Numbered from the stretch's first letter, positions 21,820 to 33,122 are shown. The stretch is 64,000 bases of DNA from Dryocosmus kuriphilus (GCA_038277395.1 CM076190.1:237329177-237393176), one strand, 5' to 3'. Made by a program: numbers and translations. The notes: generated from the letters alone by a model not told the origin.

Positions 21820-23430
21820 TGTAACGAAGCGTTACGGCACGATTCGTTTGCCTACAATTTCAAATGGCCTAGTAGTATATAGATATATATATATTGTATA
21901 CGTCACCGCACGCACGTGGCGAGCGGATGACATTCCCACTCCACGGAGTAACCAGTGCGCCGACGCGACCCACGGCTCGCGCCGTTATAAGCACGAGCGA
22001 GGCATGGATCGGGCCACTTCACTCGGTGCGTCCAGTCGAGTCAATTCGACTGGCCTCAACGAGAAGAAGTTGCACTGGTTCCTCTGTGGACGGGCTCACC
22101 CGTGGCAGAGTTACCGGGCGACGATGACGACGACGACGACGACGACGATGACGAACCCTCCGACATCCCGGCCCCAAATCCTCACCCGGGGAGACCGACG
22201 CATGCGTAGATGGACGGGCTCACACGTGGTCTACACATGTGACACAGGAGACGTGGACTAGGTCCCCTAGCCACCCTCCTGTCGGCGACTCCACCTTCCG
22301 ACCCTCACCTGGGGAGACCGACGCATGCGTAGATGGACGGGCTCACCCGTGGTCTACACATGTGACACAGGAGACGTGGACTAGGTCCCCTAGCCACCCT
22401 CCTGTCGGCGACTCCACCTTCCGACCCTCACCTGGGGAGACCGACGCATGCGTAGATGGACGGGCTCACCCGTGGTCTGCACATGCGATACAGGAGACGT
22501 GGACTAGGCCCCCTAGCCACCCCCCTGTCGGCAACTCCACCTCCCAGTCCTCACCTGGGGAGACCGAAGCATGCGTAGATGGACGGGCTCACCCGTGGTC
22601 TACACATGTGACACAGGAGACGTGGACTAGGTCCCCTAGCCACCCTCCTGTCGGCAAATCCACCTTCCGACCCCCACCTGGGGGGACCGACGCATGCGTA
22701 GATGGACGGGCTCACCCGTGGTCTACACATGTGACACAGGAGACGTGGACTAGGTCCCCTAGCCACCATCCTGTCGGCAACCCCCACCCGACCGACCACA
22801 CCGTGACCGTACAAAACCGTAACCACACCGCACCCGTCCTGACACTGGGGGCCGTCCCCCGACCACCTGTACCGCTTCGAAAAGGGGGAGCACCCGGGTC
22901 CATCAGGAACCGTACCTAGAGATACCGCTCTACCGACCCCGTCTAATTCACGCGAATCACCGCAAAGATACCGCTCTACCGATACCCTTTCATCTAACCT
23001 GTTACAGGAACAATTCCAGAGAACTGAAGGCGGCCGGACCACCACCGTAGCAATCGCACGTCCGCCGTACCAGGCATGCGAACAACCTTAGTTTATATTG
23101 AGTCACATAACACGAGCACACACATCACGCGGAGTCTACGTACACACACACACACATACAGTCTTTATATCGAGTCACACAATACAAGCACACATACCCA
23201 TGTAAAAAGCCGCGCACATACACCTACACGTTCACGCACACTTTCACACAAACATACACTCACCTAGACATGTATATTATAGGAGAAATAGAGTCGTTCT
23301 TATTATAGTGATACACACCGTTTGTTATCACTGTCTTGACCCTTGCCCCCACATCCTACCCTGGTTTAGATTGAGCTATCCAATAAGGGGGACTTAGAGA
23401 AATCTGAGGCGGGAAAAAGGCAGCGTTACA
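21820..23430. mobile_element. solo LTR (1611 bp) inserted in a mariner
   Basis: The insert begins TGTAACGAAGC and ends CAGCGTTACA. This gives TG...CA termini with a 7-bp terminal inverted repeat (TGTAACG/CGTTACA), and it is flanked by a perfect GGTT duplication (21816-21819 and 23431-23434). These are hallmarks of an LTR of a gypsy- or BEL-type retrotransposon. No gag, pol or primer-binding site is present, so it is a solo LTR. It contains a TATATATAT stretch near 21883, a 123-bp tandem repeat, a (GAC)n run near 22122-22149 and a CA-rich tract at 23100-23270. Its base composition is much more GC-rich than the surroundings. Confidence 0.8.
22199..22780. repeat. 123-bp tandem repeat, nearly 5 copies, within the solo LTR
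   Basis: The phrase 'catgcgtagatggacgggct' starts at 22201, 22324, 22447, 22570 and 22693, exactly 123 bp apart. Because 123 is a multiple of three, frames stay open on both strands (22239-22919 plus, 22551-23045 minus), encoding 41-residue repeats. I treat those as by-products of repeat structure. Copies differ at only a few positions, so the array is young or homogenised. Confidence 0.92.
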
Positions 23431-24019
23431 GGTTCAAGCAATAAGGAACTTTATCGTGAAGTTCTGAAAAGATTGCGTGGCGCAATTAGAATAAAACGGC
23501 CTCAGCTTTGGTCAAGCGGTGACTGGCTTCTTGAGCACCATAATGGGCCAGCGCAGCGGATTGATTGAACCTTCTGCAGCAATGCTTGACAAAGCACAAA
23601 GTCGTACAGCTTCTCCAGCCTCCGTACAGTTCCAACATATCTCTCTGTGACCTTTGGCTATTTCCTAAATTAAAAACTCCACTCAAGGGACACTGGTTTG
23701 ACGACATAGAGATGATTCAGGCAAACACGACGAGTACACTAAAGGCTATTTCAAAAACTGATTTCCAGGACAGCTTCAGCAAGTAGAAATACTGCTAGAA
23801 GAGCGTCGTTCAATCAAATGGGGACTACTTTGAAGGATATCACTCGGCGCATGACGAAGAATAACACCAACGTGGAGGTACGAATTGTATTCCGGATACA
23901 TTGTGGACATACCTCGTATATACTTTATTACAATGCTGACATTGAATTAAATACCCAAAACCAGATTGACCTTCAATCTTATCGAAATCTTTACTTTTAA
24001 AAATAAAATTATTAAGAAT

Positions 24020-24957
24020 GTTGCTACAAATCGCTCTGATTACTATTAAACTATGGAAAACATCTTTAAAAATAATCTTTTTTATAAAAATGTTAAAACA
24101 AATTTAGTACCTACTATCGAAAATAAATGCAACGATATTGTTACTAGATGGAATAATAAATGTTACATTGATGATTGTACACCTTTCGTGTTAAAAACTC
24201 ATAGTAATGGTAAGGCTAAAGCATACGCTTTGCCTAAAACTCTCAAACTGGCTTTGAAATGTCGATTAATAGTTTCTACTATAGAATTACCTACTTATAC
24301 ACTATCTAAATATCTTTCTAAAATTCTAAACTCCACTTTAGGAACTACAAACTATTTTATTAAAGATAGTTTTGACTTTAAAAATGAAATTAAAAATATC
24401 AAGATAACTAAAAGACACTCATAAGAAGCTTTGGATGTTGAATCAACGTTTGAGAGGATACCTTTAGATTTGTCACTAGATTGCATTCAGGAAAAATGAA
24501 GCCTTAATCGAAATTTAACAAAATTATCCAAAAATGAAATTCTAATAGCTACAAGAAATTTGTTTAATAATAGTACTTCCTTTTCGTTCAATAACAAATT
24601 TTATAAACAAATATTTGGTTGCCAGATGGGCTCTCCATTATCACCTATTTCTAATCTAGTTTTAAATGACATTGAAACCAGAGCTTTAAGTAAACCTATT
24701 TTTTACAAAATATATGTTGACGAAATTTCTACTATTGTTCCAATTAACCAAATTAATGGTTTACTTATTACTTTAAACGGCATTGAAGATTCCATTCAAT
24801 TCACTATTGAAATTGAAAATAATAACACTTTAAATTTCTTAGATTTATCCATTATAAAAACTAACAATAATAATCTTATTACTAACTGGTATAAAAAAAC
24901 TGCCAGTTCTGATAGATTTTTTGTATCTCACCATATATCATGTCATTTTGTATCAAT
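24020..24957 (+). mobile_element. Penelope-like element reverse transcriptase fragment
   Basis: Two plus-strand frames (24053-24424 and 24560-24957) carry KAYALPKTLKLAL, RLIVSTIELPTYTLSKYLSKIL (finger region) and GCQMGSPLSPISNLVLNDIE (the QMGSPLSP box of Penelope RT). YVDEIST (decayed YVDD), then NFLDLSIIK and NWYKKTASS follow. A stop and frame change lie near 24422, with about 45 residues between frames. The fragment ends near 24957, where unit 1 intron sequence resumes ('acgaattctcagagatcaac' matches 34990). The open frame to 25021 includes intron sequence by read-through. Confidence 0.88.
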
Positions 24958-25614
24958 CACGAATTCTCAGAGATCAACATTTTTCAATCATTGGACTGTC
25001 AGGTTTTTTAGAGAAATCTAGGACCTTCAACAGTTTGAGGTTCTGATAGGAAATTTTTGCCCAAAATTGATATTTTTCAAAAAAATTGTCACGTGTCATG
25101 GAAAGCGTATAGTTTTCAACAATTTTGGATTAAGTTAGGCAATTCTGACTCTAAAGGGTCTTTCTTTATCCAAAATCATTAGATGGTTTAGAAAACTTAC
25201 AAGTTTCAATATTTACAGGTTATGGTATGAAGAATTTTAGTCTTTTCACATGTTTTCGCTGGAAATTGGAACTTTAGGAAAAATCGTTTAATTTTAAAGA
25301 AGACTTACAGGATCAAACAATTTTAGGTTATTACCTAAAAAAGGAACAGAAAGACGAAAACATGTTACATCACGAACATATTTGTTCACACAAGTCGAGA
25401 AACCTTTAAAATTTTTCATTCCGAAATAGTGGATGAGCTTGATCTAAAGTTGATAATCATATGCAACTACAATATTTTGATACACCGAGGTTTACTTTTT
25501 GTCTATGTTTTTAACCAATTAATGCTCTGAATTCTCGTAAACTTTATACGTGTTTCTGTCTGATGCCATTAAGCGTTAAAAATGTTTTTAAAATATTTAC
25601 ATTCCTTGTTGCAG

Positions 25615-26399
25615 GTTTAAGTTCGCAGTTTGATTGTTACCCTAATGGCGAACGTATTCCATGGAACGGACCTTTTTGGTCTAATGGCGGATCTCATTCT
25701 CCTGTCAGGGATTCGAGTGCTGTTGAAGTTCTGAGACCTCCTGCCAGGTTTCCTATGAGGGCTCTGTGTCCTGTTGTAGTTCCGAGTCCTCTTACCAGAT
25801 CTCCTCCTCGTGCTAGGTCCAGGTCTAATGCTCGTGCCAGATCCTGGTCTTCGCCTGCCGAACCTTCTTCCTCTGTTGGACATGACCTTATTCGGTTGAT
25901 TCCCGTATCGAATCTGTCTCAGCTATTCCAGAATCGAAGATATAAATTTCCTGCCGATAAATCACTTTATACACTAGTACAAAATGGTAAATTTGCACAC
26001 GTGACAACCGAGGATAGGACTGTATTGTCAACGTCAGAGGGTGATGTCTTTGCAATATTGAAGAGTCAGGATATTCTTGATGGAATATATATTTATACGC
26101 CTAATAATCGCAATAGATGCAGGGCAAAAATAAATATGATAAGTGGGAAAATTACTGCATTGAACCCAGAAATCAAAGAAGCAAAAGTAGGCCTTCGTTA
26201 CCCGATCCAAAACAATTTTATAATAAAAACGTATAGACGATACTTCTCTACTTCGTTGTTTAAGCATAAGTCAATTCTTAATGGAAGTTTAATATTCAGG
26301 CCTCGAAGTGATCTCTGGAATGAAGAAAAGTATCGGAAAGTACTTTCTGAAATAAATCTTAGTTTTTTGGAACAGTCAAAAATTAGATTTATACACTAA
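25615..26399 (+). CDS. unit 1 exon 2, unrecognised secreted protein with Pro/Ser/Arg linker
   Basis: The exon follows acceptor TTGCAG at 25614 and accepts one base from exon 1 (phase 1). It encodes, in order: a short mature N-terminus with QFDCYPNGERIPWNGPF; a Pro/Ser/Arg/Val-rich linker of repeated SPVR-, PARSP- and SRSN-like phrases (about residues 30-95 of the exon); and a basic-hydrophobic domain. That domain includes YKFPADKSLYTL, GDVFAILKSQDILDG, NRCRAKINMISGKITALNP and YPIQNNFII. This copy has one continuous frame, unlike units 2 and 3. At 26225-26229 it has five As where the others have four, so the last 57 residues are read in another frame and the C-terminus differs. Two cysteines (DCYP, RCRA) could pair. 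I do not recognise the family. The expected partner exon 1 (17379) lacks its ATG. Confidence 0.7.
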
Positions 26400-27690
26400 A
26401 TATTTTTATTTAAAAAGCTATTTTTTGACTACTTTAAGAGACGAATTTTTTCTTTAGGAAGATACTTTTTTAATATAAAAGAAAAGCATAATATTTATTT
26501 CATACCTATATATATGTAAATAATTGGATCTAAGAAGAAAGAAATAATCGAGAATTAGCGCTTCATGTCTTTATTCAATTTGAGATCAGTTTTGTGATAA
26601 AGATAGGGGCGATGACAATGAAGAAATGTTAAACTATTTGTATTAAATAATATCTTCAATTGAAACGTATTTTTCCTCTATCTACTAGAATACCTGTGAG
26701 AATTTCAAGCGGCATCTATAATTTGAGAATCGCTTGAAATTTCATTGAAATTGCCGAAAATCTCTTGAAATACCTTGATACCCTTGGAAATATATTAATT
26801 CATTAAAATATTCTAATCTTTGCAGGTCCGTCGAAAATCCTTCGAACCTTTTAATTCCTCATAAATTTCTTTGAAATCTTTAAGATCTATTCGAAGTCTG
26901 TTTCAGGAAAAACTTAATTAGTCTTAATTATCGTCCCAAAACTTTACATAAATCGCCAATTATTATTTAACGGCCCCCAAAATTGCACCGCCTACTCTAC
27001 CTATACGTTAATATGGGTCCGTACTCTCGAAAAAGTATAATCTGCAGTTTCAAGTCTGTTAAGTTTTTTAAAAGATTGTTGCGAATGAATTATGTTTTGA
27101 CATTAAATATTTTAAAATCGCACTAATGTTTAATGTTGTGTTATATGTTTGCATAAATATATTTATATAATGGTTTGTAAGGTGCCCACTACTATAAATC
27201 GGTACGTTGCCTCACGATTTTTAATGTGCTATCCTAAATTGCAGGTATTGTCTCTATTTATCTCTGGTTAATACAACAATTTTACCCTATTCTCTGATAA
27301 AATTTTGAATAACATAAATCCGATCGGCCGCAAAGAATGAATGAAATAAAAGAGGCAGATCGTCTCTCGAAAACTTCAGTCTCGCAATGAAGAAGTTGAG
27401 AGGGGAAAACTAAGCCTCTAAGGTCGAAAAAGTCAATAGAAACACCCAAGCTGCTAATCACTCTTCAGTAATTAGTCCCGATGCGGCGATGCGGGGGGTG
27501 CTGTTCACCAGTCACCAGTAAAATCTGTTCCTTTACTTGATGGGCTTCCTTTCTCTTACTCTAAAAACTACTATGGACTCAGTCAGTGAAGCGGAGCACA
27601 GAGAGATGCCTGTAGAGAGCCCCAGGCCTGAATTAGGAAGAGAAAGTGTTTTCCTCGAGTTAGAGCTCGAAAACGATCAGAACACTCTGG
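26400..27690. repeat. 3' flank of unit 1 and F segment, copy 2
   Basis: 26400-26620 is the immediate 3' flank and matches 63640-63880 downstream of unit 3. 26620-27690 matches F copy 1 at 1980-3400, but lacks the roughly 250-bp block that holds the orphan exon in copy 1 (junction near 27045). No coding frame is conserved. Confidence 0.7.
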
Positions 27691-27737
27691 GGAGCATGCC
27701 GCCCTTATAAACCAAACTTTCCTTCTTGCTTAGAAGA

Positions 27738-28215
27738 ATCCAGTCTACACGGCACCTATCGTGAACTGCTGGCCACCTCTCCTCTGCGTGCAGACCCTCT
27801 CAGGCACTACAGAGAGAGACAGAGCAGTACCTTTGTAACGTGTCTTCCTCTGCCGGCCTATGTCATGCGCTACCTCTCTCCACCCTATCGAGTGTGATGG
27901 ACGAGAATATTGTGATGTATTAAAATTTCTCTGAACTTTTTTGTTGTCTGACGAGAGCCAGCCATAAATCGCTCGTTAATTTTCTTATAACTCTATATAT
28001 TTACTGCTCTCAATCAATAGCGTACCTTGCAAGTTATAATTCTTGCAGCATGACTCCGAAACTCGATGTAAATTTCGCAGATTTTGTGTGCTCGAATTCC
28101 AGTTCATCAGTTCGATCCCGCATTGGGATCAAAACTATATGCAGCGCTTTAATACAGATTTTTTTTTATCTGATACGCAAATTGCGCATTAGCATGACCC
28201 GATTTTCGAGCTCAA
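27738..28215. repeat. R segment, copy 3
   Basis: Uninterrupted copy of the R segment, following F directly. It ends at the TTA that flanks the foldback element starting at 28219. The phrase 'gcagcatgactccgaaactcg' at 28045 corresponds to the distal ends of copies 1 and 2. Confidence 0.65.
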
Positions 28216-28218
28216 TTA

Positions 28219-28848
28219 CACAGCCCCACAAAAAAATAAAAGTGTTTTGATCTGCAGACTAGACTAACATATCCTCATGTATTTTGACTCACTGAACACG
28301 AATCAGGAAGCGGAATATTCCTATCACATCAATTTTTTGAGAAAATTGACGCCTTTGAAATTTTTTTTTGAACCAACATAGAGCACACTTTTTTTATCCT
28401 AGAGACTTTTAATTCATCTTAAATTAAAGCTTGAACCTTTGTCCTTAAGATGCTTGCATCTAAAAAAATTTTGGTCGCCTATCTTGAGCGGTAATGGGTT
28501 TTTGATGCGTGCGCGCGCCTGCTCACTGCCCGAGCGGCGAAGTGATGAGTGATGAGCCATTACTGATTACCCATTACCGCTCAAAATAGGCGACCGAAAT
28601 TTCTTTAGATGCAAGTATCTCAAAGATAAAGGTTCAAGCTTAAATTTGAGATACATTAGAAGTCTCTAGGATTTGAGAATTGTGCTCTACGTTGGTTCAA
28701 AGAAAATTTCAAAACAGTAAATTTTATCAAAAAATTGAAGCGATAGAACGATCTCACTTCCGGATTAGTGTTCAGCGGGCCAAAATACATACGGGTATGT
28801 TGGCCTGGTCTGCAGATCAAGACACTTTTGTTTTTTTGTGGGGCTGTG
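28219..28848. mobile_element. 630-bp foldback MITE (long inverted arms), CACAG ends, TTA duplication
   Basis: The arms 28219-28499 and 28569-28848 are inverted copies of about 280 bp, with a spacer of about 70 bp that contains a GCGCGCGC run. Ends read CACAGCCCCACAAAA and TTTTGTGGGGCTGTG, flanked by TTA at 28216-28218 and 28849-28851. There is no transposase. CAC-starting ends with a 3-bp duplication fit the CACTA/Mirage/Chapaev group or, by the TTA, Harbinger; I cannot decide. Short frames in the arms are not genes. A transcript across it would fold into a very long hairpin. Confidence 0.88.
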
Positions 28849-28851
28849 TTA

Positions 28852-29092
28852 TCAGTCTGAAATTTCATGAGTAAAAACTGTCGAATAAAGGTTGTTATTC
28901 CAGGATTAAGTCACGCCCGTGTCCGTGCACAATGATGCCTGCAAGCGACTTTTATTGAAGTTCGAAGGCTGGGGCTTCAACTTGCATCTCGAAGATAAAC
29001 ATTAGTTGAAGACCACCCTTACGTCTTTCAGTAGAAACTATAAAAACTGTCACTCAGCAGACATGAACGAAGCCGCATAGGGGAACTGTCCC
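28852..29092. other. short non-coding interval before the RTE element
   Basis: About 240 bp with no recognised feature, lying between the foldback MITE and the AT-rich (ATT)n tail of the RTE element. Confidence 0.4.
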
Positions 29093-31735
29093 TAATATTA
29101 TTATTATTATTATGTAGCTTTGCAAACTCGGAAGTTCATTGCCTCAGCTACCCAGAACCGCCACGCATCTCTATCCTGTGCATCTTCCTACCAGTTTAAA
29201 TAACCATGTCCCAGCTCTTTTAGATCATCCCTTACGTTTTTCTCCCATCTGTTTCTCGGTCTGCCTAGAGGTCTCTTACTAATCGGTTTCCCTCTCAAAA
29301 CTTGCGCCACTGTTCTTTCGTTGCCCATTCTTGCAGCATGTCCCGCCCAGCTTAATTTCCGCGCTTTCATTACTCTATTAATGTTTACTGACCCGTAGGT
29401 GCATGCAGCTCATCATTATGCAGTTTTCTCCATTCAGCAGCCTCTTCGTCCCTTTTGGGACCATAGATTTTTCGAAGTACTTTATTTTCGAATACTCTAA
29501 ACCTGTTCCCCTCTCCTTTCCTCAGCGCCCACGTTTCGCACCCGTACATGACTATCGGCATTATTAACGTTTTGTAAATTCTTACTTTGATGTTTTTAGA
29601 TAGCGATCGCGATTTTAGTAATGTATTTGCTGCATAGTAGCACCGATTGCCAGCGTGCAGCCGCCTGTTGATTTCCGCTTTAATGTTATTGTCGCTAGTT
29701 ATAGTAGTCCCGAGCTATTTAAACTCATTAACTCTTTCAAATCTCATATTTACGGCCACTAGATCCCCCTCCTTATTGCCTTGTCCTGATCTGTCGACGA
29801 TCAGATATTTTGTCTTCTATTCGCTAACTTATAAGCCTATTTCCTTGGCTTTTGTGATCAAGATTTCCGCATTTTTAGCTACCGTTTCTTTATCATCCCG
29901 GAGTAAGTCGATATCATCCGCATATTCCAGAATTTGTATTATCCAATTGAGGGTAGCACCGGACGGATTCGTTTGTACTTCTCTGACCACGTATTCTAAA
30001 ACTAATTTGAAAAGGATGCACGAAAGCGCATCGCCCTCTTTCAGGCCATCGCGGATCAAAAATTTTTCAGATAAACTTCCGTTTACGCGTATCCTACCCC
30101 TACTGCCGCTTAAGCAAACTTCAATAAGTCTAACCAATTTCCTTGGTACGCCCAGGAACTCCAGAATCCAGTACATTGGTGCGCGTATAATAGAGTCGTA
30201 AGCTTTTTTGAAGTCGATAAATAGCTGATGTATTGCTTCATTAAATTCCCATTTCTTTTCTAACAGTTGTCTAATTGTAAACATTTAATCGCTTGTAGAA
30301 CGGTTTCGGCGGACTCCAAACTGGTAATCCCCAATGATTTCCTCAGCAAAAGGCGTTAGTCTACTTAAAATTACATTTGTCAGGATCTTATAGCAGGAAG
30401 GCACAAGTGAAATTCCCCGATAATTGTTACAGTTCGTTTTATCGCCTTTTTTAAAAATGGGTATAATGATAGAGGTATTCCATTCCTCCGATATGCGTTC
30501 TGTTTTCCAGATTGCGCGTATTAATTTACAAATTTGGCTTGTGAGGCGAGGGCCCCCATTTTTTATCAGTTCTGACGGTAGGTCGTCAATGCCCGCGGCT
30601 TTGTTATTTTTCAAATTCTTTATGGCCATTTCTATTTCTTTATCAGTAGGCTCATCAATTAGTAAATCAGCAGTGTGGATTTCACCGAGATTAACTTCAA
30701 CGGGGGCTTCGCGTACGTTCAATAGCTTATCAAAATAGTTTTTCCATAAATTTAGTCTTTCTGTTGAATTAGCTACTAGATTGCCATTTTCGTCCCTCAT
30801 TACTTCCGTTCTACTTTGAAAGCCTTTTCTAATAAAATTGATTCCCCTGTACATCTCACGCGTGTTATTTTGCTTATAATGCGTGTCTATTGCTAGTATT
30901 TTATTCTTCTCCCACTCCCTTTTCTTGGATCTGTAAAACCTATTTTTACTTTTACTAACCGCGAGATACTTCTTATGTGTTTGATCGCACTTATTTTGTA
31001 AACTAATTTTTTTGGACTTTGTTCGCTTTTCAAACCATAGTTTACACTCTTTGTCGAACCACGGTTTGCTTCTGGTTACTTTCTTTAAACCTATATTAGT
31101 TCTCGCGGCTGTCTTTATCGCCTCTTTCATATTATCCCACAGGGTTTCCGGATCCTCCTCACAATTATCGCTATCGTCTCCCTGTTTTTGAAGAGCGTCG
31201 AGACTATTATAAACTTTTACTTGATAATTTAATATTTCTGTTGGCATTTTAAACTTATTTATATCGAAACGTACTGCTGGCGCTGGAGGGCTAGTTTTCT
31301 TATTTAACGCCAGTCTAGATCTTGGTTTCACTATCACGAGAAAGTGGTCTGAATTTAAATCCGCCCCCCTGTACGATCTTACATCGAGAATGTTTGTATG
31401 ACGTCTTCTGTCAATTAAAATGTGATCAATCTGATCCTGTGTGATACCATCTGTTGATGTCCAGGTGGCCTTATGTATCTTTTTATGCTTGAAATATGTG
31501 CTTTTAACTACCAGGTTCTTTGAAGCAGCAAAGTATATTACTCTAGTCCCATTATCATTACTGGCGTCATGCAAGCTTTCTGGCCCTATTGTAGGCCTAT
31601 ACATCGTTTCTTTTCCAATTTTCGCGTTGAAGTCTCCCAATACTATTTTTGCGTCAAACTTCGCGAACTTGTCAAAAACTTGTTCGATTATTTCGTAGAA
31701 AAGATACTGTCCCTTATATAGCGCACTTAAAATAG
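29093..31735 (-). mobile_element. RTE-clade LINE, 5'-truncated, near-intact coding region
   Basis: Minus strand. A 517-codon frame (30285-31838, element part from about 31735) begins inside the endonuclease (VLGDFNAKIGKE, then QIDHILIDRR and LNSDHFLVIV) and runs into the RT (NNKAAGIDDLPSELI, YRGISLVPSCYKIL, QFGVRRNRSTSD). A single in-frame stop at 30282-30284 separates it from the next frame (29829-30284: FIDFKKAYDS, RDGLKEGDALSC, LEYADDIDLL). After another stop come MPIVMYGCETWAL (about 29560) and the RTE C-terminal LSWAGHAARM ... RPLGRPRNRW (29188-29370). The 3' end is an (ATT)n tail at 29093-29113, typical of RTE. The N-terminal endonuclease is missing. Confidence 0.94.
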
Positions 31736-32240
31736 ATAATTGAATTTTAAGAACAATATAAATAATTATGTTGCAGTAAGCTATGGAGCATGAGCTTCGA
31801 TGTCTTATATTTGCTTCAGATATATCAAAAAAGGACACGAGAATTGAATAAAAGCATTAATTTTATGCTTCGTTCATAATTCACTTGCGTCAAGCTACCT
31901 GCCCCACTCCCTAATATTGCGTAGTACTTATTTGTGACTGTCCACGACAAAACGCGCCTTAGCTTCTAAAAGTGAATTTTACAGGGCAAGCGAATGAAGT
32001 AGAAGCAGAAACGAGGAAGTCGAAGAGTGGGGCATCTTTGAAACGTTATAGTGTCAAAAGTAATTGACATAAACAATTTTTGATTCTTGCATGTGAAACA
32101 ATAACTCAAAATCTGTCGAACGGCAATAAAAACTCAAATTTGATTTTTTGGAGCTAAGGCACGTTTTGCCGTGGACAGTCAGATTTGTCTGGTAATCGCA
32201 GTTCGGTGGGAAAATTGAATTCTTTCTCTTATTAATAATA
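31736..32240. other. non-coding interval upstream of unit 2
   Basis: AT-rich, no gene. It contains two related phrases in inverted order, 'gtgactgtccacgacaaaacgcgcc' (31930) and 'ggcacgttttgccgtggacagtca' (32157), about 230 bp apart. They look like the ends of a small decayed inverted-repeat element. Confidence 0.4.
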
Positions 32241-32580
32241 TTGTTAAAAACTAAAACGAAATATACGCGTCTTATTAAAAAAAATTATGAAGAAATTTTG
32301 TAGATACCTTTGAGATGAAGAACTTTGTCTCCGAACAGTTTTTTCGTATCTCGCACAGTTTTGCCGAAAAGTGAATTTGTTAATACATATTAATCACTCG
32401 AAACTCATTGTGCTAACAGGTAAAAATAACGACAGACTGAAGCCAAAGTAAAACACGTTTTTTTCGGCTCCAGATGTTTCGAAACGTCGTGGTTTCATTT
32501 AATACTCAAAAGTCCGTTTTCACATAAAACTAATACCTTCTCATTGAGATGAGAATGTAATTAAGAGATGCACGTTTTGG
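32240..32580 (+). repeat. monomer plus arm of the unclassified repeat upstream of unit 2
   Basis: Monomer phrases ('gaaattttgtagatacctttgagatgaagaactttgt', shortened here) are followed by the arm terminus 'taataccttctcattgag' and a hairpin ending at 32577. Same orientation as 7910-8220. No reversed partner follows it here. Confidence 0.55.
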
Positions 32581-33122
32581 ATGTGCTTTAATCGCGTGCT
32601 AATCGCGAGAAATGTGATGAGAATAAAAACATGCAAAAGCGTTGAGATTTCGGACACAGTTATGGATCGGTTATTTTGAAATCTTACCTTCTCACGTTAC
32701 GTTCGAATTCAGCCATCTCAAAAATCCCATCACACGAAATTTCATAGGAAGATGTACAAAAAATTAACTTGACTGCCATATTGGATCGGCTGTTCTGAGT
32801 TTGTTACTTTTGATGTAAAATTCGAAACTAGCGACCCCAAAAAATTTCTCAAACCGTTTTTCTTACAAATCCGACATGGAGTCCACTTCTCGCCATTTTA
32901 GTATCTCATAGCTCACTGTGACCCCTAGAAACATTACCGTATTATATGGACGACACCTGACTTTATTTTCGGTGAAAATATGTGCATGTGCAATAATACT
33001 TAGAGAGTATTCGTAGTCCTCGCGAAGTTTCTTACCTCGAATCTGATTTTTTGATATACAAATATCGCAGAAGGACAAGCTTATCATTCATGATAATCAA
33101 TGAGATAGCGAATACAGTATGT

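Larger units (their letters stand above)
20985..23916 (+). mobile_element. mariner-family transposon carrying a nested solo LTR
   Basis: The element is closely related to the one at 18671. Ends are CGAAGTCTGTCCG (20985) and GGACATACCTCG (23916), with TA at 20983-20984 and 23917-23918. The transposase begins at ATG 21216 and runs to 21713. It contains the helix-turn-helix and linker but lacks the block around the first aspartate (a deletion near 21650). An LTR of 1611 bp interrupts the gene at 21820. Beyond it, 23431-23780 encodes the C-terminal half: the second catalytic aspartate is lost (LEHHNGPAQ), while LCDLWLFPKLK is kept. Without the LTR the element is about 1.32 kb. It is inactive. Confidence 0.9.
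20745..24000 (-). mobile_element. Penelope-like element GIY-YIG fragment, split by a mariner
   Basis: Two minus-strand pieces lie at about 23921-24000 (CQHCNKV and lead-in) and 20745-20984. Joined at the mariner target they read VYIGDTVR, the GIY-YIG core. Downstream are LKTRVSQLKRG, H..KSGHLFNFEFENI and RRCILES-type residues typical of the C-terminal part of the Penelope endonuclease. The frame closes exactly only if the mariner is 20985-23916 with a TA duplication. Adjacent plus-strand Penelope RT (24020-24957) shows a second copy in opposite orientation. Confidence 0.82.

Noticed and set aside
22239..22919. 226-codon open frame with 41-residue repeats as a repetitive secreted or structural protein
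   Set aside because: It lies inside the solo LTR and arises from a 123-bp tandem repeat (a multiple of three). The opposite strand is equally open, and there is no signal peptide or splice context.
25563..26399. Translation start at ATG 25563 for the unit 1 exon 2 frame
   Set aside because: That extension reads through the intron's polypyrimidine tract and acceptor. The alignments with units 2 and 3 and the phase match with exon 1 show that the coding part starts at 25615.
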